A stretch of 64,000 nt of DNA. Source: Acinetobacter lwoffii. GTDB lineage: Bacteria; Pseudomonadota; Gammaproteobacteria; Pseudomonadales; Moraxellaceae. Both the position numbers and the translations under genes were made by a program. The DNA is taken from assembly GCF_022967985.1 (NCBI RefSeq), contig NZ_JALJVC010000013.1:34785-98784 (forward strand). The letters run 5' to 3'. The notes beneath the pieces are model-generated. The model did not search any database, had not been told where the DNA came from, and was given only the letters and a program-made list of their open reading frames with translations. Positions 48,060 through 57,476 of the stretch are shown in pieces; the first letter of the stretch is position 1, and each line of letters opens with the position of its first letter.

Positions 48060-48072
48060 TGCCGCCTTAATT

Positions 48073-48630
48073 ATGTCAGCAAATACCTTTCCGGCACAGA
48101 TTGAGCCGTTTAAATGGGCTGAACAGGGTTTTAAATGGTCAGGTCAACTGCCTTTATCCCGCTTTGTTCGTATCGCTCGTGAAGCTGTTGGATCAATTGA
48201 TGATCAATTGATTAACATAGACTGTAAGCTATCAATGGATGCCTATCATCGTATTGCATGGCTAGATGGTCACGTTGAAACAAAAGTTCCTATGGAATGT
48301 CAGCGTTGTCTGGAAACTGTAGAAATTGAACTGGTTTCATCGTTCCATTTGGCACTTGTGGATGATGAGTCACTGATAGAGCGCTTGGATGAGGATGCTG
48401 ATTTCATCGTCCTAGGTGAAAGTGAAGCAACGACCAAAGGTGATTATGATGCACCAGCGACCGCTGATTTACTCGCGCTGATAGAAGATGAACTGTTATT
48501 GTTGATGCCGTTGTCGCCTAAACATGAGTTTTGTGAACATAAGCATCAACCTGCCGTAGAAGAAGTGGCTGAAGAAAAACGGGACAACCCGTTTGAAGTT
48601 TTGGCTGCTTTGAAGGGTAAACTTAACTAA
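48073..48630 (+). CDS. yceD: YceD (DUF177), 23S rRNA accumulation protein
   Basis: 185 residues. The C-Q-R-C-L-E motif near residue 77 and the acidic middle (D-D-E-S-L-I-E, E-D-A-D-F-I-V-L-G-E) are typical of DUF177, as is its place before rpmF. In E. coli it affects 23S rRNA levels. The strong promoter lies so close that the mRNA may be nearly leaderless; see findings. Confidence 0.92.
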   Translation: MSANTFPAQIEPFKWAEQGFKWSGQLPLSRFVRIAREAVGSIDDQLINIDCKLSMDAYHRIAWLDGHVETKVPMECQRCLETVEIELVSSFHLALVDDESLIERLDEDADFIVLGESEATTKGDYDAPATADLLALIEDELLLLMPLSPKHEFCEHKHQPAVEEVAEEKRDNPFEVLAALKGKLN

Positions 48631-48707
48631 TTTTTGTGTTATACTCTTGTGTATAAGACAATCGAATTTGTTCTGATCCATTTTTTCGATCTTTGTAAGG
48701 AGCCATC

Positions 48708-48890
48708 ATGGCCGTTCAGCAAAACCGTAAAAGTCGCTCTCGCCGTGACATGCGCCGTTCACATGACGCTTTAACCGAGAATGCATTAACTGTAGACCAA
48801 GCTACTGGCGAGACTCACCGTCGTCACCACGTATCTAAAGATGGTATCTACCGTGGTCGTCAATTATTCGCTAAAGCATCTGCTGAATAA
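48708..48890 (+). CDS. rpmF: Ribosomal protein L32
   Basis: 60 residues, very basic: [18 protein letters not shown] is the usual start. The zinc-ribbon cysteines are absent, so this is the zinc-independent form. AAGGAG precedes the start. It follows yceD by 77 bases and ends in its own terminator, so the fab genes are separate. Confidence 0.97.
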   Translation: MAVQQNRKSRSRRDMRRSHDALTENALTVDQATGETHRRHHVSKDGIYRGRQLFAKASAE

Positions 48891-48922
48891 TTGGTGATGT
48901 ATTAAGCGTCAAGCTTAGTAGA

Positions 48923-48953
48923 AAAAATGGGAGCATTTAGCTCCCTTTTTTTT
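48923..48953 (+). terminator. Rho-independent terminator after rpmF
   Basis: GGGAGC (48929-48934), loop ATTTA, GCTCCC (48940-48945), then eight T. Confidence 0.9.
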
Positions 48954-48990
48954 GTCTTTGATTTTTAGGTGTATCGGTTTTTTGTTGTAT

Positions 48991-49019
48991 TTGGCAATTA
49001 CCGCCAGCAAAATTACATG
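48991..49019 (+). promoter_or_regulatory. Possible promoter of fabD
   Basis: TTGGCA (48991-48996), 17 bases, TACATG (49014-49019). The -35 is good and the -10 poor. It is needed because a terminator stands between rpmF and fabD. Confidence 0.35.
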
Positions 49020-49113
49020 CTAAATTGCGCTCCACAATGATTTAGGTGGTCTTATTGGTCAGTCTTCTGGTTAGGATTGAAGAAGCACACCTCTTGAATG
49101 AAAGGATTTTATT

Positions 49114-50100
49114 ATGTCTGCTACACCACTCGAACAAGCAGCACCCGCAACGAAAACTGCATTTGTGTTTCCGGGTCAGGGCTCACAGAAAGCCGGTATG
49201 CTGGCTGAACTTGCAGAACAGTTTGCGAGTATTCACGAGACATTTGCAGAAGCATCTGAAGCCGTCGGTTTTGATCTGTGGCAGATTGCGCAAACTGGCG
49301 AAGGTCTGGATCAAACTGAATTTACCCAGCCAGTATTGCTGACTGCAAGTATTGCCTTATGGCGCGTTTGGTTGGAATCTGGCGGTGTAGCACCGAAATA
49401 TCTGGCAGGCCATTCACTGGGCGAATACAGTGCATTGGTCGCATCGGGTGCTTTAAGCCTGGGTGATGCTGCGAAGCTGGTGAACTTGCGTGGCAAACTC
49501 ATGCAGACTGCAGTACCTCAGGGTGTGGGCGCGATGGCTGCCATTTTGGGTCTGGACGATGCCAAAGTGATTGAGCTGTGTGCACAAGCAACTGCAGCAG
49601 GAGAAGGTTCTGTCGAAGCGGCGAACTACAATGCGCAAGGGCAGGTTGTCGTTGCAGGCAATAAAGATCGCGTTGAAGCAGTGATGGCATTGGCCAAAGA
49701 AAACGGCGGAAAAGCCATTGCATTGCCAGTATCGGTTCCATCGCATTGTTCATTGATGAAACCTGCTGCTGAACAGTTTGCTCCGGCATTGGAACAAACC
49801 GCCATTGAGCTACCACGCATTCCTGTATTACAAAATGTAGGCGCGCAAGCGGCAACCAGTGTAGATGAATTGCGTCAGGCGTTGACCGCGCAACTTTATG
49901 AGTCGGTACAATGGACTAAAACCTTACAATTCCTTCAAGATGAAGGTGTTGAGTACATCGTAGAATGTGGTCCGGGTAATGTATTGACCAACTTGGCGAA
50001 ACGCTTGCCGAATATTCAAAAAGCACTTCCACTGGACAGTCAATCTCGTCTGGAAGATGCATTAAACACCGTATTGGCGGCAGAAGGGAAAAGTGCATGA
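49114..50100 (+). CDS. fabD: FabD, malonyl-CoA:ACP transacylase
   Basis: 328 residues. The nucleophile is S101 in G-H-S-L-G, preceded by F-P-G-Q-G-S-Q near residue 19; a C-terminal V-E-C-G-P-G-N-V-L-T-N-L is also typical. It loads malonyl groups onto the acyl carrier protein encoded two genes downstream. About 13 N-terminal residues precede the usual family start. plsX and fabH, found before fabD in E. coli, are absent here. Overlaps fabG by 4 bases. Confidence 0.96.
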   Translation: MSATPLEQAAPATKTAFVFPGQGSQKAGMLAELAEQFASIHETFAEASEAVGFDLWQIAQTGEGLDQTEFTQPVLLTASIALWRVWLESGGVAPKYLAGHSLGEYSALVASGALSLGDAAKLVNLRGKLMQTAVPQGVGAMAAILGLDDAKVIELCAQATAAGEGSVEAANYNAQGQVVVAGNKDRVEAVMALAKENGGKAIALPVSVPSHCSLMKPAAEQFAPALEQTAIELPRIPVLQNVGAQAATSVDELRQALTAQLYESVQWTKTLQFLQDEGVEYIVECGPGNVLTNLAKRLPNIQKALPLDSQSRLEDALNTVLAAEGKSA

Positions 50101-50831
50101 CACAGGAACGTAAAGTTGCTCTGGTAACAGGTGCAAGTCGTGGTATTGGTGCTGCGATCGCACAGCAATTGATTCAAGACGGTTATTTTGTCGTAGGTAC
50201 TGCAACGTCTGAAGCAGGTGCGGAAAAATTATCGGCAGAATTTGCTGAAAATGGCGCTGGAAAAGTACTAGATGTACGTGATGGTGCTGCGATTGATGCG
50301 CTGGTAACGGACATCGAACAGAACTATGGTCCAGTCCTTGCGTTGGTCAATAATGCAGGTATTACCAAAGACAATTTGCTGCTGCGTATGTCTGAAGATG
50401 ACTGGGATGATATTTTAAATATTCACCTGAAAGCAGTTTACCGTTTGTCTAAGCGTGTACTCAAAGGCATGACCAAGGCGCGTTTCGGCCGCATTATCAA
50501 TATCAGTTCTGTGGTGGCACACTTTGCCAACCCGGGTCAGGCCAATTATTCTGCTGCCAAAGCAGGTATTGAGGCATTTAGCCGTAGCCTTGCCAAAGAA
50601 ATGGGTAGCCGTCAAATTACCGTAAACTCGGTAGCACCAGGTTTTATTGCGACTGAAATGACTGAACAGCTAAGCGAAGAAATTCGTAAAAAGATGACTG
50701 AGCAGGTGGCATTAAACCGTTTAGGTGATCCACAAGATATCGCAAATGCCGTAAGTTTCTTGGCTTCGGATAAAGCCAGTTACATTACTGGTACAGTTAT
50801 GCATGTAAATGGGGGCTTATACATGAGCTAA
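50097..50831 (+). CDS. fabG: FabG, 3-oxoacyl-ACP reductase
   Basis: 244-residue short-chain dehydrogenase. NADPH-binding T-G-A-S-R-G-I-G-A is at 11-19, N-N-A-G at 85-88 and the catalytic S138, Y151 and K155 are present. It makes the first reduction in each round of fatty acid elongation. The ATGA overlap with fabD indicates coupled translation. Confidence 0.96.
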   Translation: MTQERKVALVTGASRGIGAAIAQQLIQDGYFVVGTATSEAGAEKLSAEFAENGAGKVLDVRDGAAIDALVTDIEQNYGPVLALVNNAGITKDNLLLRMSEDDWDDILNIHLKAVYRLSKRVLKGMTKARFGRIINISSVVAHFANPGQANYSAAKAGIEAFSRSLAKEMGSRQITVNSVAPGFIATEMTEQLSEEIRKKMTEQVALNRLGDPQDIANAVSFLASDKASYITGTVMHVNGGLYMS

Positions 50832-50914
50832 GCTCAAGTATAAACTTTCCAAATTTTTTAGATTCAATTAAACTAACGGCATTAAAAACGCCACAAGCAA
50901 TGAGGAGAATTCCT

Positions 50915-51151
50915 GTGAGCGATATCGAACAACGTGTTAAGCAAGCAGTTGCAGAACAACTTGGTATCAAAATCGAAGAGATTAAAAACGAAGCGTCTTT
51001 CATGGATGACTTAGGTGCAGATTCTCTAGATCTAGTTGAACTTGTTATGTCTTTCGAAAATGACTTCGACATCACGATTCCTGATGAAGATTCTAACGAA
51101 ATCACAACTGTTCAATCTGCAATTGACTACGTTTCTAAGAAACTAGGTTAA
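50915..51151 (+). CDS. acpP: AcpP, acyl carrier protein (GTG start)
   Basis: 78 residues, acidic. The phosphopantetheine serine is S37 in G-A-D-S-L-D-L-V-E. The start is GTG at 50915, because GAGGAG at 50902-50907 lies 7 bases before it. An ATG at 50900 in the same frame is part of that ribosome site and would add five residues not seen in homologues. Confidence 0.95.
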   Translation: MSDIEQRVKQAVAEQLGIKIEEIKNEASFMDDLGADSLDLVELVMSFENDFDITIPDEDSNEITTVQSAIDYVSKKLG

Positions 51152-51181
51152 TCGCCGATTTCAGCTTTGCTGAACATAAAG

Positions 51182-51204
51182 ACCACCCTTGAGGTGGTTT
51201 TTTT
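51182..51204 (+). terminator. Rho-independent terminator after acpP
   Basis: ACCACC (51182-51187), loop CTTGA, GGTGGT (51193-51198), then T-run. Confidence 0.88.
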
Positions 51205-51336
51205 GTGTCTGCATTTCACATGAATGGAGGTTTTACAATCCATTACCTTTCTGTCACCAATGACTAACTATCTCTCTAGAGTTTTCATTATAAAAATAAG
51301 AGTGATGTGACATTAACAACAAGAATGGAGTCCGCT

Positions 51337-51831
51337 ATGGGTCTTTTTGATTTTGTAAAAGGTATCGGTAAGAAGAATACAGCTGCTGCGGAACCACAGG
51401 CTGCACCTACAACGACAACGCCGGCTGCAGCACAACCTGCGGAGCCTTCTGCTCAGGAAGTGGCAAATAAATTACTCGGCCATGTGAAAAGTCTGGGCCT
51501 TCCGATCACTGGTTTATCCATCAGTTATAATTCAGCCTCAGATCTGGCGACGGTCAGAGGTCAGGTACAAAGTCAGGCCGATCGTGAAAAGATTGTTCTG
51601 GCCGTGGGTAATATTGATCATGTGGCCAAAGTGGATGATCAGCTTACAGTGAGTAGTCCTGAGCCGGAAAGTAAGTTCTACACGGTGAAATCAGGTGACA
51701 GTTTGTCAAAAATCTCAAAAGAATTTTATGGTGATGCCAATCAGTATAATAAGATTTTTGAGGCTAATCGTCCGTTACTCAAAGATGCAGATGATATTTT
51801 CCCGGGACAGGTGCTCCGCATTCCTGCTTAA
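51337..51831 (+). CDS. Kbp-like protein with BON and LysM domains
   Basis: 164 residues. A short N-terminal M-G-L-F-D-F-V-K-G-I-G-K-K, a Pro/Ala/Thr linker, a BON domain (residues about 45-105) and a C-terminal LysM domain (Y-T-V-K-S-G-D-S-L-S-K-I-S-K-E-F-Y-G). This is the architecture of E. coli YgaU/Kbp, a cytoplasmic potassium-binding protein. No signal peptide is seen, in line with that. The start is the ATG at 51337, 6 bases after GGAG. Confidence 0.87.
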   Translation: MGLFDFVKGIGKKNTAAAEPQAAPTTTTPAAAQPAEPSAQEVANKLLGHVKSLGLPITGLSISYNSASDLATVRGQVQSQADREKIVLAVGNIDHVAKVDDQLTVSSPEPESKFYTVKSGDSLSKISKEFYGDANQYNKIFEANRPLLKDADDIFPGQVLRIPA

Positions 51832-51862
51832 GATTTAATAAGTCCAATCAATGTTCGATCTT

Positions 51863-51882
51863 AAAGCCCCGTTCGGGGCTTT
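51863..51882. terminator. Terminator between convergent genes
   Basis: AAAGCCCC (51863-51870), loop GTTC, GGGGCTTT (51875-51882). Short A/T flanks; it serves the LysM gene and possibly the Lrp-type gene. Confidence 0.75.
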
Positions 51883-51918
51883 GCTGTTTCTGCCAGTAGC
51901 TTTTAAAAGCCATCATTA

Positions 51919-52386
51919 CTAAATACCCAAGTCCAGATATAAACTTTCTTTGACTTCTTCCATCACCACATAACTATGTGAAGATGCAGAAGCGGGTAGT
52001 TTTTTCAGTAAATCCCCCAGCAGGCGGCGATAAGCACTCATTTCTTTTAAACGCGCTTTGACCAGATAATCAAAATCACCAGAAATTAAATGGCATTCCA
52101 GGACTTCCGGAATCTCAGTCAGATTGCGTGCCACCTGATCAAAGACATCTCCTGATTTGGCGGAGAGTTTAATTTCCAGAAAAACCAGCAGGTTGCGCTC
52201 CAGCATTTCCGGATTTAAACGGGCGTAATAGCCCATGATGATGCCTTCACGCTCTAGCCGTTTTACCCGCTCTGAACAGGGTGTGGTCGATAGATTGACG
52301 CGTGCTGCAAGTTCGCTAATGGCAATCCGGCCATCGCGTTGCAGGATATCCAGAATCATGCGGTCAATGCGGTCTAATTTGCGCAT
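51919..52386 (-). CDS. Lrp/AsnC-family regulator of D-alanine catabolism
   Basis: 155 residues. An N-terminal helix-turn-helix (I-S-E-L-A-A-R-V-N-L-S-T-T-P-C-S-E-R-V-K) and a C-terminal RAM ligand domain are visible. It is divergent from dadA with 140 bases between, the layout of dadR-dadA in Pseudomonas, so an alanine-responsive activator is likely. The start is the ATG at 52386 after GAGGGAAA. Confidence 0.88.
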   Translation of the reverse strand: MRKLDRIDRMILDILQRDGRIAISELAARVNLSTTPCSERVKRLEREGIIMGYYARLNPEMLERNLLVFLEIKLSAKSGDVFDQVARNLTEIPEVLECHLISGDFDYLVKARLKEMSAYRRLLGDLLKKLPASASSHSYVVMEEVKESLYLDLGI

Positions 52387-52429
52387 CAATATTTCCCTCT
52401 TTTTTTTAATTCTGCCCGAAAAAATATTT

Positions 52430-52496
52430 ATTTCACTGAATATATAGTCTGAATATAGTGAATTTAACTATTAAAGCAAAAATATACTAGTGAAAT
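52430..52496. promoter_or_regulatory. Repeated AGTGAAWT boxes in the lrp-dadA spacer
   Basis: ATTTCACT (52430-52437) is the inverse of AGTGAAAT (52489-52496), and AGTGAATT (52457-52464) lies between. Three copies in 67 bases fit the multi-site binding of Lrp-type proteins. Confidence 0.5.
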
Positions 52497-52526
52497 AAAC
52501 TGAAAAGATGTTTGAGGGTTAAGGTA

Positions 52527-53786
52527 ATGCGCGTATTGGTTTTAGGTAGTGGTGTGATTGGTGTGGCAAGCGCTTACTATCTGGCGCAGCAGGGAGCAAC
52601 CGTGACTGTGTTGGATCGTCAGGCAGGTCCGGCGCAAGAAACCAGCTTCGGTAATGCCGGGCAGATTTCTCCAGGATATTCGACCCCTTGGGCTGCACCA
52701 GGTATTCCATTTAAGGCAGTCAAATGGATGTTTCAGCATCATGCACCGTTGGCGATTAATGTCGATGGCAGCTTGTGGCAATTGCAGTGGATGGCACAAA
52801 TGCTGAAAAACTGTAATGCCCAGCATTATGCAGTCAATAAAGAACGGATGGTGCGTGTGGCTGAATACAGCCGTGACTGTTTACGTAATTTGCGCCGTGA
52901 TATTGGCATCTCTTATGAAAACCGCGCGAAAGGTACTTTGCAGATTTTCCGTAAAGATGCGCAGCTGGATGCAGTTCAGCGCGATATCGAAGTTCTGAAG
53001 GAAACTGGAGTTGAGTTTGAACTGCTGGATCGCGATGGACTGGCGCGTGTAGAACCGGCATTGGCACAGGCAAAAGACAAACTGGTGGGTGGTCTTCATT
53101 TACCCAATGATGAAACAGGTGACTGCTATCTGTTTACCAATGCCCTGGCAGAACATGCCAAAGGGATGGGTGTAGAGTTTAAGTTTAATCAAAACGTTGA
53201 AAAGCTGATTGTAGAAGGTGACCAGATCAAAGGTGTTCTGGTCAATGGTCAGGTGCTCACGGCAGATAAATATGTGCTGGCCTTTGGTAGTTATTCACGT
53301 GATTTCCTTAAACCGCTTGAACTGAATTTGCCGGTATATCCAGTAAAAGGTTATTCATTAACCATTCCTATTCTAGATCCAGCCTTCGCTCCGCAATCTA
53401 CCGTGCTGGATGAAACCTATAAAATTGCGATTACACGTTTTGACCAGCGCATTCGCGTGGGTGGAATGGCGGAACTGAGCGGTTTTAATTTGGGTCTGAA
53501 TGAAGACCGTCGCGGCACGCTGGAAATGGTGACCCGTGATTTATTCCCAGGGGGTGACATGAATCAGGCCAGTTTCTGGACAGGCTTGCGTCCAATGACT
53601 CCGGACAGTACACCAATTATTGGAAAAACCCGCTTTAAAAACCTGTTCCTGAATACCGGACATGGCACGCTAGGCTGGACCATGGCCTGCGGTTCAGGAA
53701 AATTAATCAGCGATCTGGTTTTGGCACGTGATCCTGAAATCAGCACTGAAGGTCTATCATTGGCGCGCTATCACCAAGCTGCCTAA
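52527..53786 (+). CDS. dadA: DadA, D-amino acid dehydrogenase small subunit
   Basis: 419 residues. FAD-binding [10 protein letters not shown] near the start, [13 protein letters not shown] and the C-terminal [14 protein letters not shown] match DadA. It oxidises D-alanine to pyruvate and ammonia and feeds electrons to the respiratory chain. The ATG at 52527 follows GAGGG by 8 bases. Confidence 0.95.
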   Translation: MRVLVLGSGVIGVASAYYLAQQGATVTVLDRQAGPAQETSFGNAGQISPGYSTPWAAPGIPFKAVKWMFQHHAPLAINVDGSLWQLQWMAQMLKNCNAQHYAVNKERMVRVAEYSRDCLRNLRRDIGISYENRAKGTLQIFRKDAQLDAVQRDIEVLKETGVEFELLDRDGLARVEPALAQAKDKLVGGLHLPNDETGDCYLFTNALAEHAKGMGVEFKFNQNVEKLIVEGDQIKGVLVNGQVLTADKYVLAFGSYSRDFLKPLELNLPVYPVKGYSLTIPILDPAFAPQSTVLDETYKIAITRFDQRIRVGGMAELSGFNLGLNEDRRGTLEMVTRDLFPGGDMNQASFWTGLRPMTPDSTPIIGKTRFKNLFLNTGHGTLGWTMACGSGKLISDLVLARDPEISTEGLSLARYHQAA

Positions 53787-53820
53787 GGCCATCTGAGGCG
53801 GAATATTCAAGGAGGAATGT

Positions 53821-54933
53821 ATGCCACGTCCCATTACTGCAATTATCCATCAACAGGCGCTTGCGCATAATTTAAGCGTGGTGCGCCAATGTATGCCCAA
53901 TAGTCAGGTATTTGCCGTGGTCAAGGCCAATGCCTATGGGCACGGGATTGAACGGGTCTATGCGGCACTTCACGGTGCGGACGGTTTTGCTTTTCTGGAT
54001 ATTGAAGAGGGCACGCGCCTACGTGCGCTGGGATGCAAGAAGCCGTTGCTATTGCTCGAAGGTGTTTTTGCTCTAACGGATTTATTTGAATGTGCGAAGC
54101 ATGAAATGAGCTTTGCCATTCATTCCTCGCATCAAGTGCAATGGTTGAAACAGTTTGCCGAAATAGTGCCAGATGCACAGTTTGATGTGTTTTTGAAAAT
54201 GAACAGCGGTATGAACCGTCTGGGTTTTGAGCCACAGCAATATGCAGAGATCTGGCAGGAGCTGCATCAACTAAATAATGTCCGTTCAATCACGCATATG
54301 ACCCATTTCTCCGATGCGGATGGTGAGCGTTTTGGATTGGATGGAATTGAACATCAACATTTCATTTTTAATAAAACGATTCAGGGGTTTGAAGGTAAAA
54401 CATCACTCAGCAATAGCGCAGCCATTCTGCGGCATCATCAAACCCTCCATTCCGATATCGTACGTAGCGGCATCATGCTTTATGGTAGTTCGCCAGATTA
54501 TCCAACACACACGATTCAAGACTGGAATTTGCAACCGAGCATGAGCTTACGCAGTGAAATTATCGCCATTCAAATGATCCAGGCAGGTCAGAGCATTGGC
54601 TATGGTTCCAAATTTATTGCCACACAGGATATGCGGATCGGGATTGTGGCCTGTGGTTATGCGGATGGTTATCAACGGTTATCGGCGACCGGTACGCCCG
54701 TGCTGGTCGATTCAATCAAAACACAGACATTGGGTCGAATCAGTATGGATATGCTGGCGGTAGACCTGACTGCGCTGCCGCACGCAGATATAGGTAGTGA
54801 AGTGGTACTTTGGGGCCAATCTTCCCAAGGTGTGGTTTTGCCGATTGATGAGGTGGCGGCCAGTTCAGGCACCATCGGCTATGAGCTGATGTGTGCGGTG
54901 ACCGCTCGGGTTCATTTCCAGATTGACGCTTAA
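53821..54933 (+). CDS. dadX: Alanine racemase (catabolic, DadX type)
   Basis: 370 residues. PLP lysine K35 sits in V-V-K-A-N-A-Y-G-H-G; the tyrosine region reads S-I-G-Y-G-S-K, and G-R-I-S-M-D-M near the C-terminus is usual. It interconverts L- and D-alanine. Its place between dadA and ridA points to the catabolic rather than the cell-wall enzyme. GGAGG precedes the start. Confidence 0.93.
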   Translation: MPRPITAIIHQQALAHNLSVVRQCMPNSQVFAVVKANAYGHGIERVYAALHGADGFAFLDIEEGTRLRALGCKKPLLLLEGVFALTDLFECAKHEMSFAIHSSHQVQWLKQFAEIVPDAQFDVFLKMNSGMNRLGFEPQQYAEIWQELHQLNNVRSITHMTHFSDADGERFGLDGIEHQHFIFNKTIQGFEGKTSLSNSAAILRHHQTLHSDIVRSGIMLYGSSPDYPTHTIQDWNLQPSMSLRSEIIAIQMIQAGQSIGYGSKFIATQDMRIGIVACGYADGYQRLSATGTPVLVDSIKTQTLGRISMDMLAVDLTALPHADIGSEVVLWGQSSQGVVLPIDEVAASSGTIGYELMCAVTARVHFQIDA

Positions 54934-54981
54934 ATTTTTAGTTTAAATTTTATTTAAATATCCCAAACAAGGAAGATCAGC

Positions 54982-55347
54982 ATGACACAGGACAATACAG
55001 CCATTCAGCGACTCAACAGCAATCAAATCATGAGTGCGGTGACGATTCATCATCAAACCGTCTATCTATCAGGTCAGGTGCCAAATAGCACGGATCTGGA
55101 TGTACGCGGCCAAACACTGGAAGTCTTTGTAAAAATTGAGGAATTGCTTGCATTGGCCAATACTGATAAAAGCCAGCTGCTTTCTGCACAACTGTTCGTG
55201 AAAAATCTGAATGATTTTCAAACTGTGAATCAGCTTTGGGTGGAATGGTTACAAGGTCATGGCACGCCGGCACGTGCCACGATTCAGGCAGATTTGGTTA
55301 ATCCGGACTGGCTGATTGAAATTGCAGTCATTGCAGCTCAAGCTTAA
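54982..55347 (+). CDS. RidA-family enamine/imine deaminase
   Basis: 121 residues. V-Y-L-S-G-Q-V-P and the S-A-Q-L-F-V-K-N-L-N-D-F pattern identify the YjgF/RidA family, as does P-A-R-A-T-I-Q near the end with its catalytic arginine. It speeds hydrolysis of reactive imines such as iminopyruvate, the DadA product. It is 48 bases after the racemase. Confidence 0.9.
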   Translation: MTQDNTAIQRLNSNQIMSAVTIHHQTVYLSGQVPNSTDLDVRGQTLEVFVKIEELLALANTDKSQLLSAQLFVKNLNDFQTVNQLWVEWLQGHGTPARATIQADLVNPDWLIEIAVIAAQA

Positions 55348-55516
55348 TTGAATTTTTGATATTGAAATCTCCCATGCAATGATTTAAGTCGTTTTAGTGC
55401 AGTAAATCTCACTGAACAGCGCAGTAAAAAGTATGAAAATATCATAATAAGCGTTCGAGGACTGAACGTTGTAAATTCAGCTTGATGCTGTTGTAAAGAT
55501 TAAAAAGGATGTAAAA

Positions 55517-56944
55517 ATGAAAACCACCCCGGGCACAGAAGACGTAAAATCGTCGCCGCATGAGTTGCAACGAAAACTCTCTAACCGACATTTGCAGTTA
55601 ATCGCCATTGGTGGCTGTATCGGTACCGGCCTGTTTATGGGATCGGGAAAAACCATCTCCCTGGCAGGCCCTTCAATTTTGATCATTTATATGATCATTG
55701 GTGGCATGTTCTTCTTCCTGATGCGTGCGTTGGGTGAAATGCTGCTATCCAATCTGCATTACAAATCTTTTATTGATATGGCCCATGACCTGATCGGGCC
55801 GGGTGCTGGCTATTATATTGGCTGGTCGTACTGGCTGGGTTGGGTGCTGGTAGGGATTGCCGATCTCGCGGCGATTATTAACTATTTGAGTTTCTGGCTG
55901 CCCGAAGGCATGGCCTTTACCCCGATGGGGCAGGCGATGATTAGTATTGGCTGTGTGCTGTTTATTCTCGCGATTAACCTAGTCACGGTAAAACTGTTTG
56001 GTGAGATTGAATTCTGGTTCGCACTAATCAAGATTTTAGCCATTCTTGGTTTGATCTTTGTCGGTGGTTATATGGTGTTTAGCGGCTTTCAGGCACCGAG
56101 TGGCGCCGTCGCCAGCTTTAGTAATGTCTGGGCACATGGTGGTTTATTTCCCAAAGGCTTTACTGGCTTTCTGGCAGGTTTCCAGATTGCCATGTTTGCC
56201 TTTGTCGGGGTGGAACTGCTCGGTACGATGGCGGCAGAAACCAAAGATCCAGAAAAGAATTTACCCAAAGCGGTCAATGCCATTCCTACGCGTATCATTC
56301 TGTTCTATGTATTGTCATTGCTGATGATCATGTCGGTTACACCATGGCATTTGATTCCTGCGGATCAAAGTCCATTTGTGAGTTTGTTCCTGTATGCCGG
56401 TATTCCAACTTCAGCCATTATCATGAACCTGGTGGTATTGTCATCAGTGATGTCCTCTATGAACAGTGGCGTATTCTCGACCAGCCGTATGTTGTTTGGT
56501 CTTGCACGTGATGGACAGGCACCTCAAGCTTTGGCGCGGTTATCTAGTCGGGCTGTACCAGCCACGGGGTTGTTTTTCTCCTGTGCTTTTATTATGTTGG
56601 GGGCAGCATTTCAGTATTTCGTACCAAACACCATGGAAGCTTTTACTCTGGCAAGTTCGCTGTGTGTGATTCTGTTTATTAGTATCTGGAGCATCATCAT
56701 GGTGTGCTATATCCGTTATCGTAAGCAGCAACCGCAAAAGCATGCAGCTTCGACCTTTAAGATGCCGGGTGGAGTAGGGATGTCTTATGTGGTATTGGCA
56801 TTCCTGTTATTCGCCTTGATTATTCTGAGTCTGGAACCCGATACCTTAAAGGCTCTGATGATCAGTCCTTTATGGTTGATTATTCTGGCAGTGACCTATC
56901 GTTTGCTGTATAAGCCGCGTATGCGTCAGCGTGGTAATCCTTAA
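55517..56944 (+). CDS. CycA-like D-alanine/D-serine/glycine permease
   Basis: 475 residues, about 12 membrane helices. The N-terminal N-R-H-L-Q-L-I-A-I-G-G-C-I-G-T-G-L-F-M-G-S-G is typical of the amino-acid/proton symporter family. Sequence and place after dadA-dadX-ridA suggest D-alanine uptake. It has a 169-base spacer and may have its own promoter. Confidence 0.88.
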   Translation: MKTTPGTEDVKSSPHELQRKLSNRHLQLIAIGGCIGTGLFMGSGKTISLAGPSILIIYMIIGGMFFFLMRALGEMLLSNLHYKSFIDMAHDLIGPGAGYYIGWSYWLGWVLVGIADLAAIINYLSFWLPEGMAFTPMGQAMISIGCVLFILAINLVTVKLFGEIEFWFALIKILAILGLIFVGGYMVFSGFQAPSGAVASFSNVWAHGGLFPKGFTGFLAGFQIAMFAFVGVELLGTMAAETKDPEKNLPKAVNAIPTRIILFYVLSLLMIMSVTPWHLIPADQSPFVSLFLYAGIPTSAIIMNLVVLSSVMSSMNSGVFSTSRMLFGLARDGQAPQALARLSSRAVPATGLFFSCAFIMLGAAFQYFVPNTMEAFTLASSLCVILFISIWSIIMVCYIRYRKQQPQKHAASTFKMPGGVGMSYVVLAFLLFALIILSLEPDTLKALMISPLWLIILAVTYRLLYKPRMRQRGNP

Positions 56945-56956
56945 ATATTCAGACAT

Positions 56957-56986
56957 AAAAAATCCCCGACTGATCGGGGATTTTTT
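56957..56986. terminator. Bidirectional terminator between the permease and hemJ
   Basis: ATCCCCGA (56962-56969), loop CTGA, TCGGGGAT (56974-56981), with A-run before and T-run after. Confidence 0.92.
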
Positions 56987-57000
56987 ATTTAGCAGGTGAA

Positions 57001-57453
57001 TTAGAAAGTAGGTTTAACCACGACTAAAATCACCACTGCAAATAAGATCAGGGTTGGCATCTCATTAAAATAACGCCAAAACTTGTGTGACTTGTAATGT
57101 GCATTATCAATCAGCTTCTTGCGGTAATAACCACACACCAGATGGTAAATCACCAATAAACCGACCAGGCCGACTTTAAGGTAAAACCATAAGGCTTCAT
57201 GATAGTGACGCGTTGCATCACCCCAGTCGACCAGAAAGTGCGCCGTAATCAAGGTAGCCAACATGGCTGGCCACATGATGCCACGGTACAGCTTACGTTC
57301 CATGACTTCAAAGCGTTGATGACTGACGGCATCTTCGCTCATGGCATGGTAAACATACAGCCGTGGCAAGTAGAACAAAGCCGCGAACCAGCAAACCACT
57401 GCAATAATATGTAATGCTTTTACCCACAAGAAAGCATCAGAAGGAGCATCCAT
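57001..57453 (-). CDS. hemJ: HemJ, protoporphyrinogen oxidase
   Basis: 150 residues, about four membrane helices. The family motif K-A-L-H-I-I-A-V-V-C-W-F-A-A-L-F-Y-L-P-R has the essential histidine H15. HemJ oxidises protoporphyrinogen IX, the penultimate haem step, in bacteria lacking HemG and HemY. The start is the ATG at 57453; a TTG just before it is unlikely. Converges on the permease gene and follows fabB by 24 bases. Confidence 0.92.
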   Translation of the reverse strand: MDAPSDAFLWVKALHIIAVVCWFAALFYLPRLYVYHAMSEDAVSHQRFEVMERKLYRGIMWPAMLATLITAHFLVDWGDATRHYHEALWFYLKVGLVGLLVIYHLVCGYYRKKLIDNAHYKSHKFWRYFNEMPTLILFAVVILVVVKPTF

Positions 57454-57476
57454 CAAGTCACCCTAAATTGGGCAGC

